A stretch of DNA of 64,000 bases from Paracoccus haematequi (lineage in GTDB: Bacteria; Pseudomonadota; Alphaproteobacteria; Rhodobacterales; Rhodobacteraceae): assembly GCA_945881965.1 (NCBI GenBank), contig CAMCVS010000005.1, positions 1-64,000 on the forward strand. The letters are read 5' to 3'. Every line of letters begins with the position of its first letter. The stretch's first letter is position 1. Below are positions 34,275-42,382 of this stretch, in pieces. The notes under the pieces are model-generated. The model did no database searches. It was not told where the DNA came from and saw only the letters and a program-made list of their open reading frames with translations. A program made the translations under genes and the position numbers.

Positions 34275-35786
34275 TCAGTAGCTTTGCCCGATCAGCCGGT
34301 CGATGGGTGCGTAATCGTCGGTCAGCACCGGCGGATTGCGGTCCGCCAGCAGACGCGCCTTGACCCGATCCGGCATTTTCGCAAAGCGCGTCGGGTCAGG
34401 CGACCGCCCGTCCAGCACATTCACAGGCGTGGGCGTCTGACCGGCGGCAAGGATAAAGATCATCCGCTCGCCGGGTTCCGGGCGGCGCGCCTCGGTCCAG
34501 ATTTCGACCGACGGAAATACCTGATCCAGCGTATGCACCAGCGCGGCCAGCGCCTGCATCCGGTCGGCATGGTCGATCACATTCATGAGATAGACGCCGT
34601 TCGGGGCCAGACGGGACTGCACCAGATCGAAAAACTCGCGCGTGACCAGATGCGGCGGCACGGCGATATCTGTGAAAGCGTCGCCGACGATGACGTCATA
34701 GGTGGCCGCCTCACGCGACAGGGTCATGCGGCCATCCTGGGTCAGCACCCGCGCGGTGGCGGGATCCCACCAGAAATCGCGGGCGGCCACGGCGGTCACC
34801 TCGGGGTCGATCTCGGCCACTGTCACCCGGGCAGGGGGCACCTGCGCGGCCCAGGCGCGGGGCAGCGAAAACGTGCCGCCGCCGATCAACAGCACGTCGA
34901 AATCCGTCCGCCCCATCCGGGTGCGCGAAATCAGGTCGATCATCGCCGCCGAGGGATAGAACATCACGGTGGGTTCATCGCGCGCCGACAGCCCGTGGAC
35001 CAGATGATCCAGCACCATCAGCCGGATCGGGAAATTCGGGTCGTTGCTGGCGTCCTCGGTGCGGATGCAGAAGTAATGGCTTTCTTCGGTGCAGGGATCG
35101 GGTTGCGCCAGCGCCGTGCCCGCCAGCGCCAGTGTCAGGATCGTGACCAGCGCAGGCATCACCAGCCCCACCTTGTGCCCGGCCTGTGCGGCCAGCGCGA
35201 AACACAACAGCGCCATGGCGACATAACTGATGGTCACCGCCGCCAATGTGCCCACGGACCCAAGCCAAGCGATGAACAGGAACCCCGCCGCCAAAGTGCC
35301 GCCAATCGCGCCCAAGGCCCCGGCGGCAAACATCGCGCCAAGCGCGCGGCCCGACTGGTCCGGCTGCGCTGCCACGGATATTTGCGCCAGCACGGGGGCC
35401 GGAACGCCCGCGCAAAACGAGGGCAGAAAAAACGCGATCGTGGTCAGCCCGACGATGGCCACCACCGGGTTCGTGGTCAGCGGCAACAGCAGCGGTGCCC
35501 CCAACCGCAAGGCCAGCACCGCGCCCGCCGTCGTGATGGCCGCGCCCATGATCCAAAGGCCCGTGAGATACAGCGCGCGGCCCGCAGTCTGTTCCGCGAT
35601 CCGCCCGCCCAACCAGTGCCCGGCCGAAAACCCCGCCAGCACGACGGCAATCACACTGGTCCAAGTATACAGCGACATGCCCACATAGGGCGCCAACATC
35701 CGCCCCGCGACGATTTCAACCACCAGCGACGCGGCCGAGACGACGATTTGCAGCAGCAACAACAGGGACAAAGGGGGCAGGCGCAT
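34275..35786 (-). CDS. Fused MFS-like membrane domain and spermidine-synthase-like protein
   Basis: A 503-aa protein. The N-terminal half has about six to seven transmembrane helices (LLLLQIVVSAASLVVEIVAG, VIAVVLAGFSAGHWLGGRIAE and further). The C-terminal half is a spermidine-synthase/SAM-binding fold with FDVLLIGGGTFSLPRAW and VTVAEIDPEVTAVA. DVIVGDAFTDIAVPPHL completes the site. Such fusions are widespread; their substrate is unknown, and key polyamine-synthase residues cannot be confirmed here. Two strong terminators isolate it from the gene upstream, so it probably has its own promoter. Confidence 0.82.
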   Translation of the reverse strand: MRLPPLSLLLLLQIVVSAASLVVEIVAGRMLAPYVGMSLYTWTSVIAVVLAGFSAGHWLGGRIAEQTAGRALYLTGLWIMGAAITTAGAVLALRLGAPLLLPLTTNPVVAIVGLTTIAFFLPSFCAGVPAPVLAQISVAAQPDQSGRALGAMFAAGALGAIGGTLAAGFLFIAWLGSVGTLAAVTISYVAMALLCFALAAQAGHKVGLVMPALVTILTLALAGTALAQPDPCTEESHYFCIRTEDASNDPNFPIRLMVLDHLVHGLSARDEPTVMFYPSAAMIDLISRTRMGRTDFDVLLIGGGTFSLPRAWAAQVPPARVTVAEIDPEVTAVAARDFWWDPATARVLTQDGRMTLSREAATYDVIVGDAFTDIAVPPHLVTREFFDLVQSRLAPNGVYLMNVIDHADRMQALAALVHTLDQVFPSVEIWTEARRPEPGERMIFILAAGQTPTPVNVLDGRSPDPTRFAKMPDRVKARLLADRNPPVLTDDYAPIDRLIGQSY

Positions 35787-35872
35787 GGGATACTCCGGGT
35801 GGCGTCCCGCCTATTAGAAGCAGGTGCCGCGCCCCGGCAAGGGGACATTCAGACGGGGTGCCCGCACGATCC

Positions 35873-35896
35873 AAAACCCCGCAGACATCTGCGGGG
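35873..35896 (-). terminator. Intrinsic terminator, downstream copy of a tandem pair
   Basis: CCCCGCAGA / TCTGCGGGG arms with a CA centre at 35877-35896, followed on the minus strand by TTTT. It lies downstream of the DUF882 gene and upstream of the spermidine-synthase-like gene. It is nearly identical to the copy at 35913-35932 but differs at one pair, C-G instead of G-C. Confidence 0.75.
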
Positions 35897-35903
35897 CTAC
35901 GGC

Positions 35904-35932
35904 AAAAGAAAACCCGGCAGACATCTGCCGGG
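35904..35932 (-). terminator. Intrinsic terminator, upstream copy of a tandem pair
   Basis: CCCGGCAGA / TCTGCCGGG arms at 35913-35932, followed on the minus strand by TTTTCTTTT. It is the first terminator met by transcripts leaving the DUF882 gene, 31 bp beyond its stop. Both copies are flanked by CCGTAGC on the 5' side. Confidence 0.8.
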
Positions 35933-35962
35933 CTACGGGGCCTTTGCGATGAACGTTGCGCC

Positions 35963-36589
35963 TCAGGCACCCCAGCTGCGCACCGGACCGCAATCCATAT
36001 GCACGAAATTGGACCCGGAATAGCGGCCCACCCCGCCAGCATGACAGGCCAATGCTGCGCGCGCCATCTGGTTGACCGACCGCGAGGCCAGCCGCAAATC
36101 CGCCGCCTGCCCCTTCATGTGCAGGGAATTTCGCGCCACGCCGCGTGATTTCGACCGCAGCATCGCGTTGGTTTCCGGGCTGCGATAGCCGGACAAAAGA
36201 ACATAGGGTTCGCTAACATCCATCAGGTTATGCGACGCGGTCATGATGTCTATCGTGCGCATGTCGATACCAGTGGCCTTGTTGTTGCGCCAGTCGCGCA
36301 TGAAATGATGCACTTCGGTCACGGCGTCCTTGATGTAGTCGCCTTCGATCCAATAGATCATGTCCAGCTTTTCGCCGGTGCGGGGCGAATACATCCGCAG
36401 GCGGCGGATATCGCCTGCGCCGCGCAGAAATCCGGCCGCATTGGAATAGGTTGGAGCCGCAACCAAGGTGGTTGCGGCAAACGCGGCCATGACCCCGCCC
36501 AGAACGCCGCGCCGTGTCAGCTTAGGCTGTGTCGAGATAAACTGTGTCGGGCCATGATCGTCCGAGCCCGTAGAGCTGTCATGCGTCAT
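35963..36589 (-). CDS. Tat-exported DUF882 / YcbK-like peptidase M15 family protein
   Basis: A 208-aa protein. A twin-arginine signal (LTRRGVLGGVMAAF, Arg 26-27) precedes a DUF882 domain with metal-ligand motifs SLHMKGQAADLR and NFVHMDCGP. The GYRSPETNAMLR segment is typical of the family, which includes YcbK and is related to zinc D-Ala-D-Ala peptidases. The start at 36589 leaves a 25-residue N-region before the twin arginine. It is divergent from the L,D-transpeptidase gene at 36927; these two cell-wall genes are commonly paired in proteobacteria. Two tandem terminators follow. Confidence 0.85.
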   Translation of the reverse strand: MTHDSSTGSDDHGPTQFISTQPKLTRRGVLGGVMAAFAATTLVAAPTYSNAAGFLRGAGDIRRLRMYSPRTGEKLDMIYWIEGDYIKDAVTEVHHFMRDWRNNKATGIDMRTIDIMTASHNLMDVSEPYVLLSGYRSPETNAMLRSKSRGVARNSLHMKGQAADLRLASRSVNQMARAALACHAGGVGRYSGSNFVHMDCGPVRSWGA

Positions 36590-36926
36590 TCGTCTGTGCC
36601 CGTCCCGTTCGTTACCTGTATCGCCGCCTCTTGTCGGGCAGCATTTGCCATCATCCCCAGATGTGAATGTCATATGTCATAATCAGAATCACTTACCAAG
36701 CGGTGATTTTCTACGGCTGTGGGAAATCAAGGGCCACCGGCAAGAATATGCCGAATTGTGACAGGTTTGTGCAGGTTTCCGCAACTCTGCGCCGCTGCCG
36801 CACCGCCGCGATACCGTGACGCACCAGTTGCCGCCGGATTTCATGTCCCGCAGGAATGTGACTGGACAGTTCCGCGTTCCGATTGGCATCACCGGATCAG
36901 ATTTTGTGCTTACCGTCGGGGGTGTC
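36590..36926. other. 337-bp divergent intergenic region, DUF882 / L,D-transpeptidase
   Basis: The stretch between the two start codons contains an AT-rich segment (about 36665-36715), including a direct repeat TGTCATA-TGTCATA at 36670-36683. This is the likeliest place for the promoters, but no convincing -35/-10 pair was found. In-frame upstream starts for the transpeptidase exist at 36816 and 36843 but lack a signal peptide and ribosome site. No RNA gene was recognised. Confidence 0.5.
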
Positions 36927-38531
36927 ATGGCACGCGGTTTTCTCTGGTCCTATGTTCGGAATGTGGCGCTGACCCTAGGGGTGGTGTGCGGCACGGTGTT
37001 GATTGCAGCGCCTGTGACCGCGCAGGTGACAGCCTTCAAGCAGGCCGTGGCCGAGGCCGCCGCCAATGATCGCGATCTTGCCGCCTTTTATCAGACCACC
37101 GATTATGCCCCGGTCTGGACCACTGCGAACGCCACGCGGCGCAACGCGCTGTTTGCGGCGCTGGCCGAGGCCGACATGCACGGGCTGCCATCCGCGCGCT
37201 ATGACGTGCCGGGGTTGAAGGCGCGGCTGGCATCGGCCAATTCGGCGCGCGATCGTGGCGCGGTCGAAGTCGCGATGAGCGCGGTATTCTTGCAATACGC
37301 CCGGGACATGCAGACAGGCGCGGTGGTGCCGAAAAAGATCGACCCCGCCATTGTGCGCGAAGTCCCGTATCGCGACCGCCAATCCTATCTGACGTCGTTT
37401 GTGCAGTCCTCGCCGCAGGGGTTCCTGCGGTCTTTGCCGCCGACGACGGGCGAATACACCCGGCTGTTGGCCGCCAAGATGCAGATGGAACGCCAACTGG
37501 CGCAGGGTGGCTATGGCGCAACGGTCAAGGCCGCCAGCCTGAAACCCGGTGCGCAGGGTGCGGCGGTGGTGGCCTTGCGCGACCGGATGGTGGCGATGGG
37601 GCATATGGACCGCTCGGCCACACAGACCTATGACGCCGCGCTGCAAAAGGCGGTGCAACTGTTCCAGATCGCGCATGGCCTGACGCCGGATGGTGTCGCG
37701 GGCGAAGGCACGATGGCCGAGATCAACCGCCCGCTCGAATCCCGCCTGCAAGCGGTGATCGTGGCGATGGAGCGCGAACGCTGGCTGAACACCGAACGCG
37801 GCGCGCGGCATGTGCTGGTCAATATCGTCGATTTTTCGGCCAAGATCATCGACAACGACAAGGTGACGTTTGAAACCCGGTCCGTTGTCGGGGCCGACAA
37901 GGATGATCAGCGCACACCGGAATTTTCGGATGTGATGGAATTCATGGTGATCAACCCGTCGTGGAACGTGCCACGCTCGATCACCGTCAAGGAATACCTG
38001 CCGATGATGCAGCGCAACCCGAATGCGGCGGGGCATCTGAAGATCACCGATGGCAATGGCCGCGTGATCCCGCGCAACCAGATCAACTTTGGCGCCTATT
38101 CGGCCAAGACATTCCCGTTCAACATGAAACAGCCGCCGTCGGACGGCAACGCGCTGGGTCTGGTCAAGTTCATGTTCCCGAACCAGTACAACATCTATCT
38201 GCATGATACGCCGTCGAAAGATCTGTTTAACCGGGAGGTGCGCGCCTTCAGCCACGGCTGTATCCGCCTGCATCAGCCGTTCGATTTCGCTTATGCGCTG
38301 CTGGCGAAACAGTCGGCTGATCCTGTGGGGCTGTTTCAGGCGCGGCTGAAAACCGGCGAGGAAAACGCGATTACGCTGGAACAGCCGGTGCCGGTGCATC
38401 TGATCTATCGCACCGCGTTTACGGATGCGAAGGGCGGGCTGCATTTCCGCCGAGACGTCTATGGCCGGGATGCGCGGATCTGGGATGCGCTGTCCAAGGC
38501 CGGGGTGGTGTTGCGCGCGCAGCAGGGCTAA
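36927..38531 (+). CDS. L,D-transpeptidase (YcbB-like) with peptidoglycan-binding domain
   Basis: A 534-aa periplasmic enzyme. Signal peptide ([17 protein letters not shown] to APVTAQ), an N-terminal domain with YAPVWTT, a PG_binding_1 repeat around 210-270 ([20 protein letters not shown]) and a YkuD catalytic domain with [11 protein letters not shown]. The active-site Cys is at about 445. Such enzymes form 3-3 cross-links and, like E. coli YcbB, support wall integrity when LPS export is impaired, which is interesting given the downstream lpxD. ATG at 36927 was chosen for the signal peptide and the preceding GGGGGTG. The stop lies 1 bp before an RBS-masking hairpin for lpxD. Confidence 0.9.
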   Translation: MARGFLWSYVRNVALTLGVVCGTVLIAAPVTAQVTAFKQAVAEAAANDRDLAAFYQTTDYAPVWTTANATRRNALFAALAEADMHGLPSARYDVPGLKARLASANSARDRGAVEVAMSAVFLQYARDMQTGAVVPKKIDPAIVREVPYRDRQSYLTSFVQSSPQGFLRSLPPTTGEYTRLLAAKMQMERQLAQGGYGATVKAASLKPGAQGAAVVALRDRMVAMGHMDRSATQTYDAALQKAVQLFQIAHGLTPDGVAGEGTMAEINRPLESRLQAVIVAMERERWLNTERGARHVLVNIVDFSAKIIDNDKVTFETRSVVGADKDDQRTPEFSDVMEFMVINPSWNVPRSITVKEYLPMMQRNPNAAGHLKITDGNGRVIPRNQINFGAYSAKTFPFNMKQPPSDGNALGLVKFMFPNQYNIYLHDTPSKDLFNREVRAFSHGCIRLHQPFDFAYALLAKQSADPVGLFQARLKTGEENAITLEQPVPVHLIYRTAFTDAKGGLHFRRDVYGRDARIWDALSKAGVVLRAQQG

Positions 38532-38532
38532 A

Positions 38533-38551
38533 CCTCCGGCAACACCGGAGG
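38533..38551 (+). promoter_or_regulatory. Hairpin masking the lpxD ribosome-binding site
   Basis: CCTCCGG (38533-38539), loop CAACA, CCGGAGG (38545-38551): a perfect 7-bp stem whose 3' arm contains the lpxD Shine-Dalgarno GGAGG, 5 nt before the ATG. The stop codon of the upstream transpeptidase gene (TAA, 38529-38531) ends one base before the stem. A ribosome terminating there would cover the 5' arm and free the RBS, so translation of lpxD may depend on the upstream gene. Confidence 0.6.
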
Positions 38552-38556
38552 CGTCC

Positions 38557-39648
38557 ATGTCCTATTCCATTGCCGAGATTGCCGCATCGCTGGGGGCCAC
38601 CGCCTCTGGCGATGTGACGCTGCGGATCACCGGCGTGGCGGAACCTGCCAGCGCGGGGCCGGATGATCTGGCACTGGCGATGAGCCCGAAATACGCCGAG
38701 GGGCTGGCACAGGGCCGCGCGCGGACCGCGATGGTCTGGGATGGGGCGGATTGGCAGGCGCTTGGCCTGCGCGCCGCCATCATCGCGCCGCGTCCGCGCT
38801 TTGCGATGGCGGGGCTGTCGGCGATGATGGACCGGGGGCAGGGGTTTGCACCGGGCATCCACCCCTCCGCAGTGATTGATCCAACCGCCTTTCTGGGCGA
38901 CGGCGTGTCCATCGGGCCGCTGAGCGTGATCGGGCCGGGGGCGCAAATCGGGGCCGGATCGGTAATCGGCCCGCATTGCTGCATCGGTTGGGACGCGCAT
39001 ATCGGGCCGGGGGCGTATTTGCGCGAACGTGTCACCATCGGCGCGCGTGTCACCATCGGCGCGCGGTTCATCGCGCAACCGGGGGCCGTGGTGGGCGGCG
39101 ACGGGTTTTCATTCGTCACGCCGGAACCGTCTGATATCGAACAGGTCCGCGCCAGCTTGGGCGCAGAACGCGACACCCGCGCGCAATCCTATGCCCGCAT
39201 CCATTCTTTGGGGTCGGTCACCATCGGCGATGATGTCGAACTCGGTGCCAATAGCTGCATCGACCGTGGCACCGTGCGCGACACCCGTATTGGCAACGGG
39301 GTGAAATTCGACAACCTCGCCCAGATCGGCCATAATGTCGAAATCGGGAACGACTGCCTGATCTGCGCGCAGGTCGGCGTCGCAGGGTCCACCCGCATCG
39401 GCAACAACGTGGTGCTGGGCGGACAGACCGGCGTGTCCGACAACCTGTTCATCGGCGATCACGTCATCACCGGCGGCGCGACCAAGGTGCTGGCCAATGT
39501 GCCTGCGGGGCGGGTCATGCTGGGCTATCCCGCGATGCAGATGCAGACCCATATTGAATCCTACAAGGGCCTGCGCCGTCTGCCGCGCCTCTTCCGCGAC
39601 GTTGCTGCCTTGCAGAAAGCGGTTTTCAAGTCGGGCGGGAATGACTAA
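38557..39648 (+). CDS. lpxD: UDP-3-O-acylglucosamine N-acyltransferase
   Basis: Third lipid A enzyme; it adds the amide-linked 3-hydroxy (or 3-oxo) acyl chain from acyl-ACP. The 363-aa protein has the N-terminal uridine-binding domain and a long left-handed beta-helix of hexapeptide repeats ([20 protein letters not shown]). The catalytic histidine is in [11 protein letters not shown] (His259), and the C-terminal helices are [18 protein letters not shown]. Start at 38557 preceded by GGAGG in a hairpin. It is not next to lpxA, lpxB or fabZ as in E. coli but to an ACP gene and a ketoacyl synthase gene, which suggests a specialised acyl supply. Confidence 0.93.
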   Translation: MSYSIAEIAASLGATASGDVTLRITGVAEPASAGPDDLALAMSPKYAEGLAQGRARTAMVWDGADWQALGLRAAIIAPRPRFAMAGLSAMMDRGQGFAPGIHPSAVIDPTAFLGDGVSIGPLSVIGPGAQIGAGSVIGPHCCIGWDAHIGPGAYLRERVTIGARVTIGARFIAQPGAVVGGDGFSFVTPEPSDIEQVRASLGAERDTRAQSYARIHSLGSVTIGDDVELGANSCIDRGTVRDTRIGNGVKFDNLAQIGHNVEIGNDCLICAQVGVAGSTRIGNNVVLGGQTGVSDNLFIGDHVITGGATKVLANVPAGRVMLGYPAMQMQTHIESYKGLRRLPRLFRDVAALQKAVFKSGGND

Positions 39649-39678
39649 ATACCGGCAGACCATCACAGGGGTGCTGCC

Positions 39679-39939
39679 ATGACTATCAAGGACCGCGTGA
39701 TCGCCATCATCGCCGAACAGGCCGTGCTGGACCCGTCCGATGTGACGCTCGATTCGACGCTCGACTCCCTCGGCATTGACAGCCTGGGCCTGGTCGAATC
39801 GATCTTTGCCATCGAAGAGGCGTTCGACATCACCGTGCCGTTCAACGCCAACGAACCGGAAAAAAGCGATTTTGACATTTCGTCCGTTGCGACCATCATC
39901 GCGGGCATCGAACGCCTGGTGGCTGAGCAATCGTCGTGA
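39679..39939 (+). CDS. Acyl carrier protein (specialised, LpxD-associated)
   Basis: An 86-aa acidic ACP with the phosphopantetheine Ser35 in GIDSLGLVE. It is not the housekeeping AcpP: helix II reads SLGLVESIFAIEEAFDI and a FNANEPEKSDFDISS loop replaces the usual sequence. It lies 30 bp after lpxD and its stop overlaps the following ketoacyl synthase start (ATGA). It is shorter than rhizobial AcpXL, which serves very-long-chain lipid A acylation, and could play an analogous role here. Confidence 0.88.
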   Translation: MTIKDRVIAIIAEQAVLDPSDVTLDSTLDSLGIDSLGLVESIFAIEEAFDITVPFNANEPEKSDFDISSVATIIAGIERLVAEQSS

Positions 39940-41144
39940 AACGCGTGGTCATCACCGGCGCGGGCACCATCAACGCGCTGGGTCACACGGTGCCCGCGAC
40001 GCTTGCCGCGATGCGCGAAGGGCGCTGCGGCATCGCGGCGCTGGAGTTTCGTGACGTTGAACGCTTGTCGATCACCATCGGCGGGCAGGTCAAAGGGTTC
40101 GAGGCAGAGGGCCATTTCAACCGTCAGCAGATGACGCTTTATGACCGGTTCACCCAGTTCACGCTGGAAGCTGCGCGCGAGGCGATCGGCCAATCCGGGC
40201 TGTCCTTTACGGGCCAGCTTGCCGACAAGGCGGGCGTGGTGCTGGGCACGGCGGGGGGCGGCGTCAGCACTTGGGACGACAACTACCGCGCCGTATACGA
40301 AGAGGGCAAGAACCGCGTGCATCCCTTCGTGGTGCCAAAGCTGATGAACAACGCCGCCTGTTCGCATGTGTCGATGGAATACAACCTGCGCGGCCCGTCG
40401 TTCACGGTGTCTACCGCCTGCGCGTCCTCCAATCACGCGATGGCGCAGGCGTTTCAGATGGTGCGGTCGGGCATGACGCCCGCGATGGTGACGGGCGGGT
40501 CGGAATCCATGCTGTGCTTCGGCGGCGTCAAGGCCTGGGAGGGCTTGCGCGTCATGTCCAAGGACGCCTGCCGCCCGTTCAGCCTGAACCGCAACGGCAT
40601 GGTGCAGGGCGAAGGCGCGGGCATCTTCGTGTTCGAGGAATATGACCACGCCCGCGCGCGCGGCGCCGAGATGCTGGCCGAGGTGATCGGGTTCGCCATG
40701 TCGTCGGATGCCTCGGATATCGTGATGCCGTCGAAACAGGGGGCAGCACGCGCCATCGCGGGGGCGCTGCGCGATGCGCAGATCAACCCCGAGGACGTGG
40801 GCTATATCAACGCGCATGGCACCGGCACGGCGGCGAATGACAAGACCGAATGTGCGGCCGTCGCCGATGTGTTCGGGCCGCACGCCGACCGTCTGATGAT
40901 ATCGTCCACCAAATCCATGCATGGCCATCTGATCGGGGCGACCGGTGCGGTGGAACTCTTGGCCTGCATCATGGCGCTGCGTGACGGCGTGATCGCCCCC
41001 ACCATCGGCTACGAAGAATTCGACCCCGAATGCGCGCTGGACGTGGTCCCGAACGAGGCACGCGAGGCCAAGGTGGATGTCGTGCTGTCGAATGCCTTTG
41101 CCTTTGGCGGGCTGAACGCGGTGATCGCGCTGCGCAAGGTCTGA
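39936..41144 (+). CDS. Beta-ketoacyl-ACP synthase (FabF/NodE-like)
   Basis: A 402-aa condensing enzyme with the full Cys-His-His triad plus Lys: Cys162 in VSTACASSNHA, His294 in NAHGTGT, Lys326 and His331 in STKSMHGHLIGATGAVE. It elongates acyl-ACP by two carbons, leaving a 3-oxo group. A long acyl-pocket region and CRPFSLNRNGMVQGEGAGI are present. It is the last gene of lpxD-acp-KAS, with the ACP and KAS overlapping by 4 bp. The housekeeping fabF normally lies with fabG, fabD and acpP, so this copy is probably specialised. Confidence 0.9.
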   Translation: MKRVVITGAGTINALGHTVPATLAAMREGRCGIAALEFRDVERLSITIGGQVKGFEAEGHFNRQQMTLYDRFTQFTLEAAREAIGQSGLSFTGQLADKAGVVLGTAGGGVSTWDDNYRAVYEEGKNRVHPFVVPKLMNNAACSHVSMEYNLRGPSFTVSTACASSNHAMAQAFQMVRSGMTPAMVTGGSESMLCFGGVKAWEGLRVMSKDACRPFSLNRNGMVQGEGAGIFVFEEYDHARARGAEMLAEVIGFAMSSDASDIVMPSKQGAARAIAGALRDAQINPEDVGYINAHGTGTAANDKTECAAVADVFGPHADRLMISSTKSMHGHLIGATGAVELLACIMALRDGVIAPTIGYEEFDPECALDVVPNEAREAKVDVVLSNAFAFGGLNAVIALRKV

Positions 41145-41159
41145 TCTTCGCAGCTATGC

Positions 41160-41189
41160 AAAAGGCCGCAGCGGTGTCCCGCCACGGCC
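41160..41189 (-). terminator. Intrinsic terminator of ialB
   Basis: On the minus strand, GGCCG, internal loop, GCGG, loop GACA, CCGC, internal loop, CGGCC, then TTTT. It lies 23 bp beyond the ialB stop, between the convergent ialB and ketoacyl synthase genes. On the plus strand no T-tract follows, so it acts mainly on ialB transcripts. Confidence 0.7.
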
Positions 41190-41211
41190 CTGCAATAACA
41201 TGACTGTCAGA

Positions 41212-41856
41212 TCAGGGCTTGATCAGCGAGGCCTTGTCGAAGGCGGCGGTGAACCCCTTCAACGACATGTCCAGATCGACCTTCTGATCGGGGGCCACGA
41301 ACGGCACCAGCGAGATGGTGGCCTTTGCCCCCTTCTTGTAGGCGTCCACTTCGGCCTGGCGGAACCCGATGCGGGCATAGCAGCCCAACCGGTCACAGAC
41401 CGAGAACGGATAACGCTGCGGCTTGGCGTTATCGACGGTGATGGTCAATTGCGCGGTCAACAGCGTTTCCAGCGGCACGGCCAACAGCGCGCCTGCCACC
41501 GCCTCGCCACCACCCGCAAGCCGGAAAATGCGCACATTGGCGACCTGATTTCCGTCTGCGTCAACCATCGGCTGGAACATCTGGCAGATTTCTTCCTGAC
41601 CTTCCGGCGGGCGGATACATTCCATCTGCCAGTCGCCCGAGGTTTCGCGGATATAGGTCGATCCAGGGCCATCCTCTGCCGGGGTGCCAAGGTCCAGCGG
41701 TGCAGGGGCCAGCGTGCCTGACGCGGCGGGCTGTTCGGTGGTTGCGGCGGGGGCCTCTGTGGGCGCGGCGGCGGGCGGCGTGGTTTGCGCCAGCGCGGGC
41801 AGCGCCAGCAGCAGGCTCAGCGACAGCGAGACGAGGGATGTGCGAAAAACGGGCAT
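41212..41856 (-). CDS. Invasion-associated locus B (IalB) family protein
   Basis: A 214-aa secreted protein. Signal peptide 1-23 (SLSLSLLLALPALA), then an Ala/Pro/Thr-rich spacer of about 45 residues. The IalB domain includes SGDWQMECI, EEICQMFQPMVDADGNQ and FSVCDRLGCYARIGF. Four Cys (in the WQMECI, EEICQ and CDRLGC segments) may pair. In Bartonella IalB is linked to erythrocyte invasion, but in free-living alphaproteobacteria the family is common and of unknown role. ATG at 41856 follows AAGGATCGG; a longer reading passes through the upstream repeat region. A terminator follows directly. Confidence 0.82.
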   Translation of the reverse strand: MPVFRTSLVSLSLSLLLALPALAQTTPPAAAPTEAPAATTEQPAASGTLAPAPLDLGTPAEDGPGSTYIRETSGDWQMECIRPPEGQEEICQMFQPMVDADGNQVANVRIFRLAGGGEAVAGALLAVPLETLLTAQLTITVDNAKPQRYPFSVCDRLGCYARIGFRQAEVDAYKKGAKATISLVPFVAPDQKVDLDMSLKGFTAAFDKASLIKP

Positions 41857-42025
41857 GGTTTGCCGATCCTTTTTATTCTTTGCGGGACTGCAAGACGGAA
41901 ATGCGTTGCTCGCGCGCGGGATAGCATGGCGGGGGGCGCGTGTCAGGTCGGAATTTCCCAATCCGCGCACGCCGCTGCAACAGGGCGGTTTCTTGCCCAA
42001 AGCGGCCAGGACGAAGAACCAGGCC

Positions 42026-42084
42026 TTAATGTCATAGGGGGGCCACAAAATCATACGGGGGACCTGCAAAATCATACGGGGGAC
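42026..42084. repeat. Tandem 21-bp repeat (two exact cores and one degenerate copy)
   Basis: The 17-bp core AAAATCATACGGGGGAC occurs at 42047-42063 and 42068-42084, spaced 21 bp. A degenerate copy (AATGTCATAGGGGGG) precedes it at about 42028-42042. Read on the minus strand, the units give CCCCCGTATGATTTT. Their nature is unknown; a remnant end of a transposable element with multiple transposase-binding repeats, or a regulator array, are both possible. Confidence 0.6.
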
Positions 42085-42109
42085 CCGATGGACCCCCCGC
42101 GATTTTTTT
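42077..42109 (+). terminator. Terminator-like hairpin on the plus strand, overlapping the repeat
   Basis: GGGGGACC, loop CGAT, GGACCCCC with a single A-A mismatch, then a short GCGA spacer and seven T residues. The 5' arm is the end of the second 21-bp repeat. There is no plus-strand gene closer than the ketoacyl synthase 930 bp upstream, so the transcript it would end is unknown. Confidence 0.5.
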
Positions 42110-42200
42110 CTCCCTGTCGGACCGGCCGACTTATGTTTGTAACGCTAAGACGAAAATCCTGACCCGTCAATAACTGCGTCACCTGCGCGGGGCCGCGATC

Positions 42201-42229
42201 AAAAAAAGGCCGCACCCGAAGGCGCGGCC
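42201..42229 (-). terminator. Orphan intrinsic terminator on the minus strand
   Basis: On the minus strand GGCCGCGCC, UUCG tetraloop, GGTGCGGCC (9 bp with one G-U) followed by seven T residues: a near-ideal terminator. The only minus-strand genes upstream are the liv genes more than 1.8 kb away, on the far side of the plus-strand DUF853 gene. It may guard ialB from antisense or read-through transcription, or mark the end of an unrecognised transcript. Confidence 0.75.
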
Positions 42230-42382
42230 AGTCTGACAGGGAGGAAGTCAACCCGCCGCAAAGAGGACATGATGCGACGGGTCAACTTCACTCTGGCGCA
42301 AAGGGGTTAAGGATGTATTTTCGGCGCGGACCCGTGAGGCGTGCAGACGCCCGGCGCGGAAACGCAGCGAAAGGACAGACCA

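Larger units (their letters stand above)
41857..42382. other. 526-bp gap between ialB and the DUF853 gene: repeats and terminators, no gene
   Basis: This is the longest gap between genes in the window. It contains a 21-bp-period direct repeat (42026-42084), a plus-strand terminator-like hairpin (42077-42109), an inverted repeat GTCGG-N5-CCGAC at 42116-42130, and a strong minus-strand terminator (42201-42229). A minus-strand frame starting at 42075 is open through to ialB, but it is a repeat-encoded extension without a signal peptide. No RNA gene is recognised. Confidence 0.6.

Noticed and set aside
36670-36683. TGTCATA-TGTCATA direct repeat upstream of the L,D-transpeptidase, resembling Pho half-sites
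   Set aside because: The spacing is 7 bp, not the 11 bp required for PhoB, and no further half-site is in register.
41857-42075. N-terminal extension of ialB reaching into the 21-bp repeats
   Set aside because: The extension is repeat-encoded, has no signal peptide, and the ATG at 41856 has both a ribosome site and a clear signal peptide.
42026-42084. CRISPR array
   Set aside because: Only two exact repeats with a 4-bp interval and one degenerate copy; there are no spacers of proper length and no cas genes.
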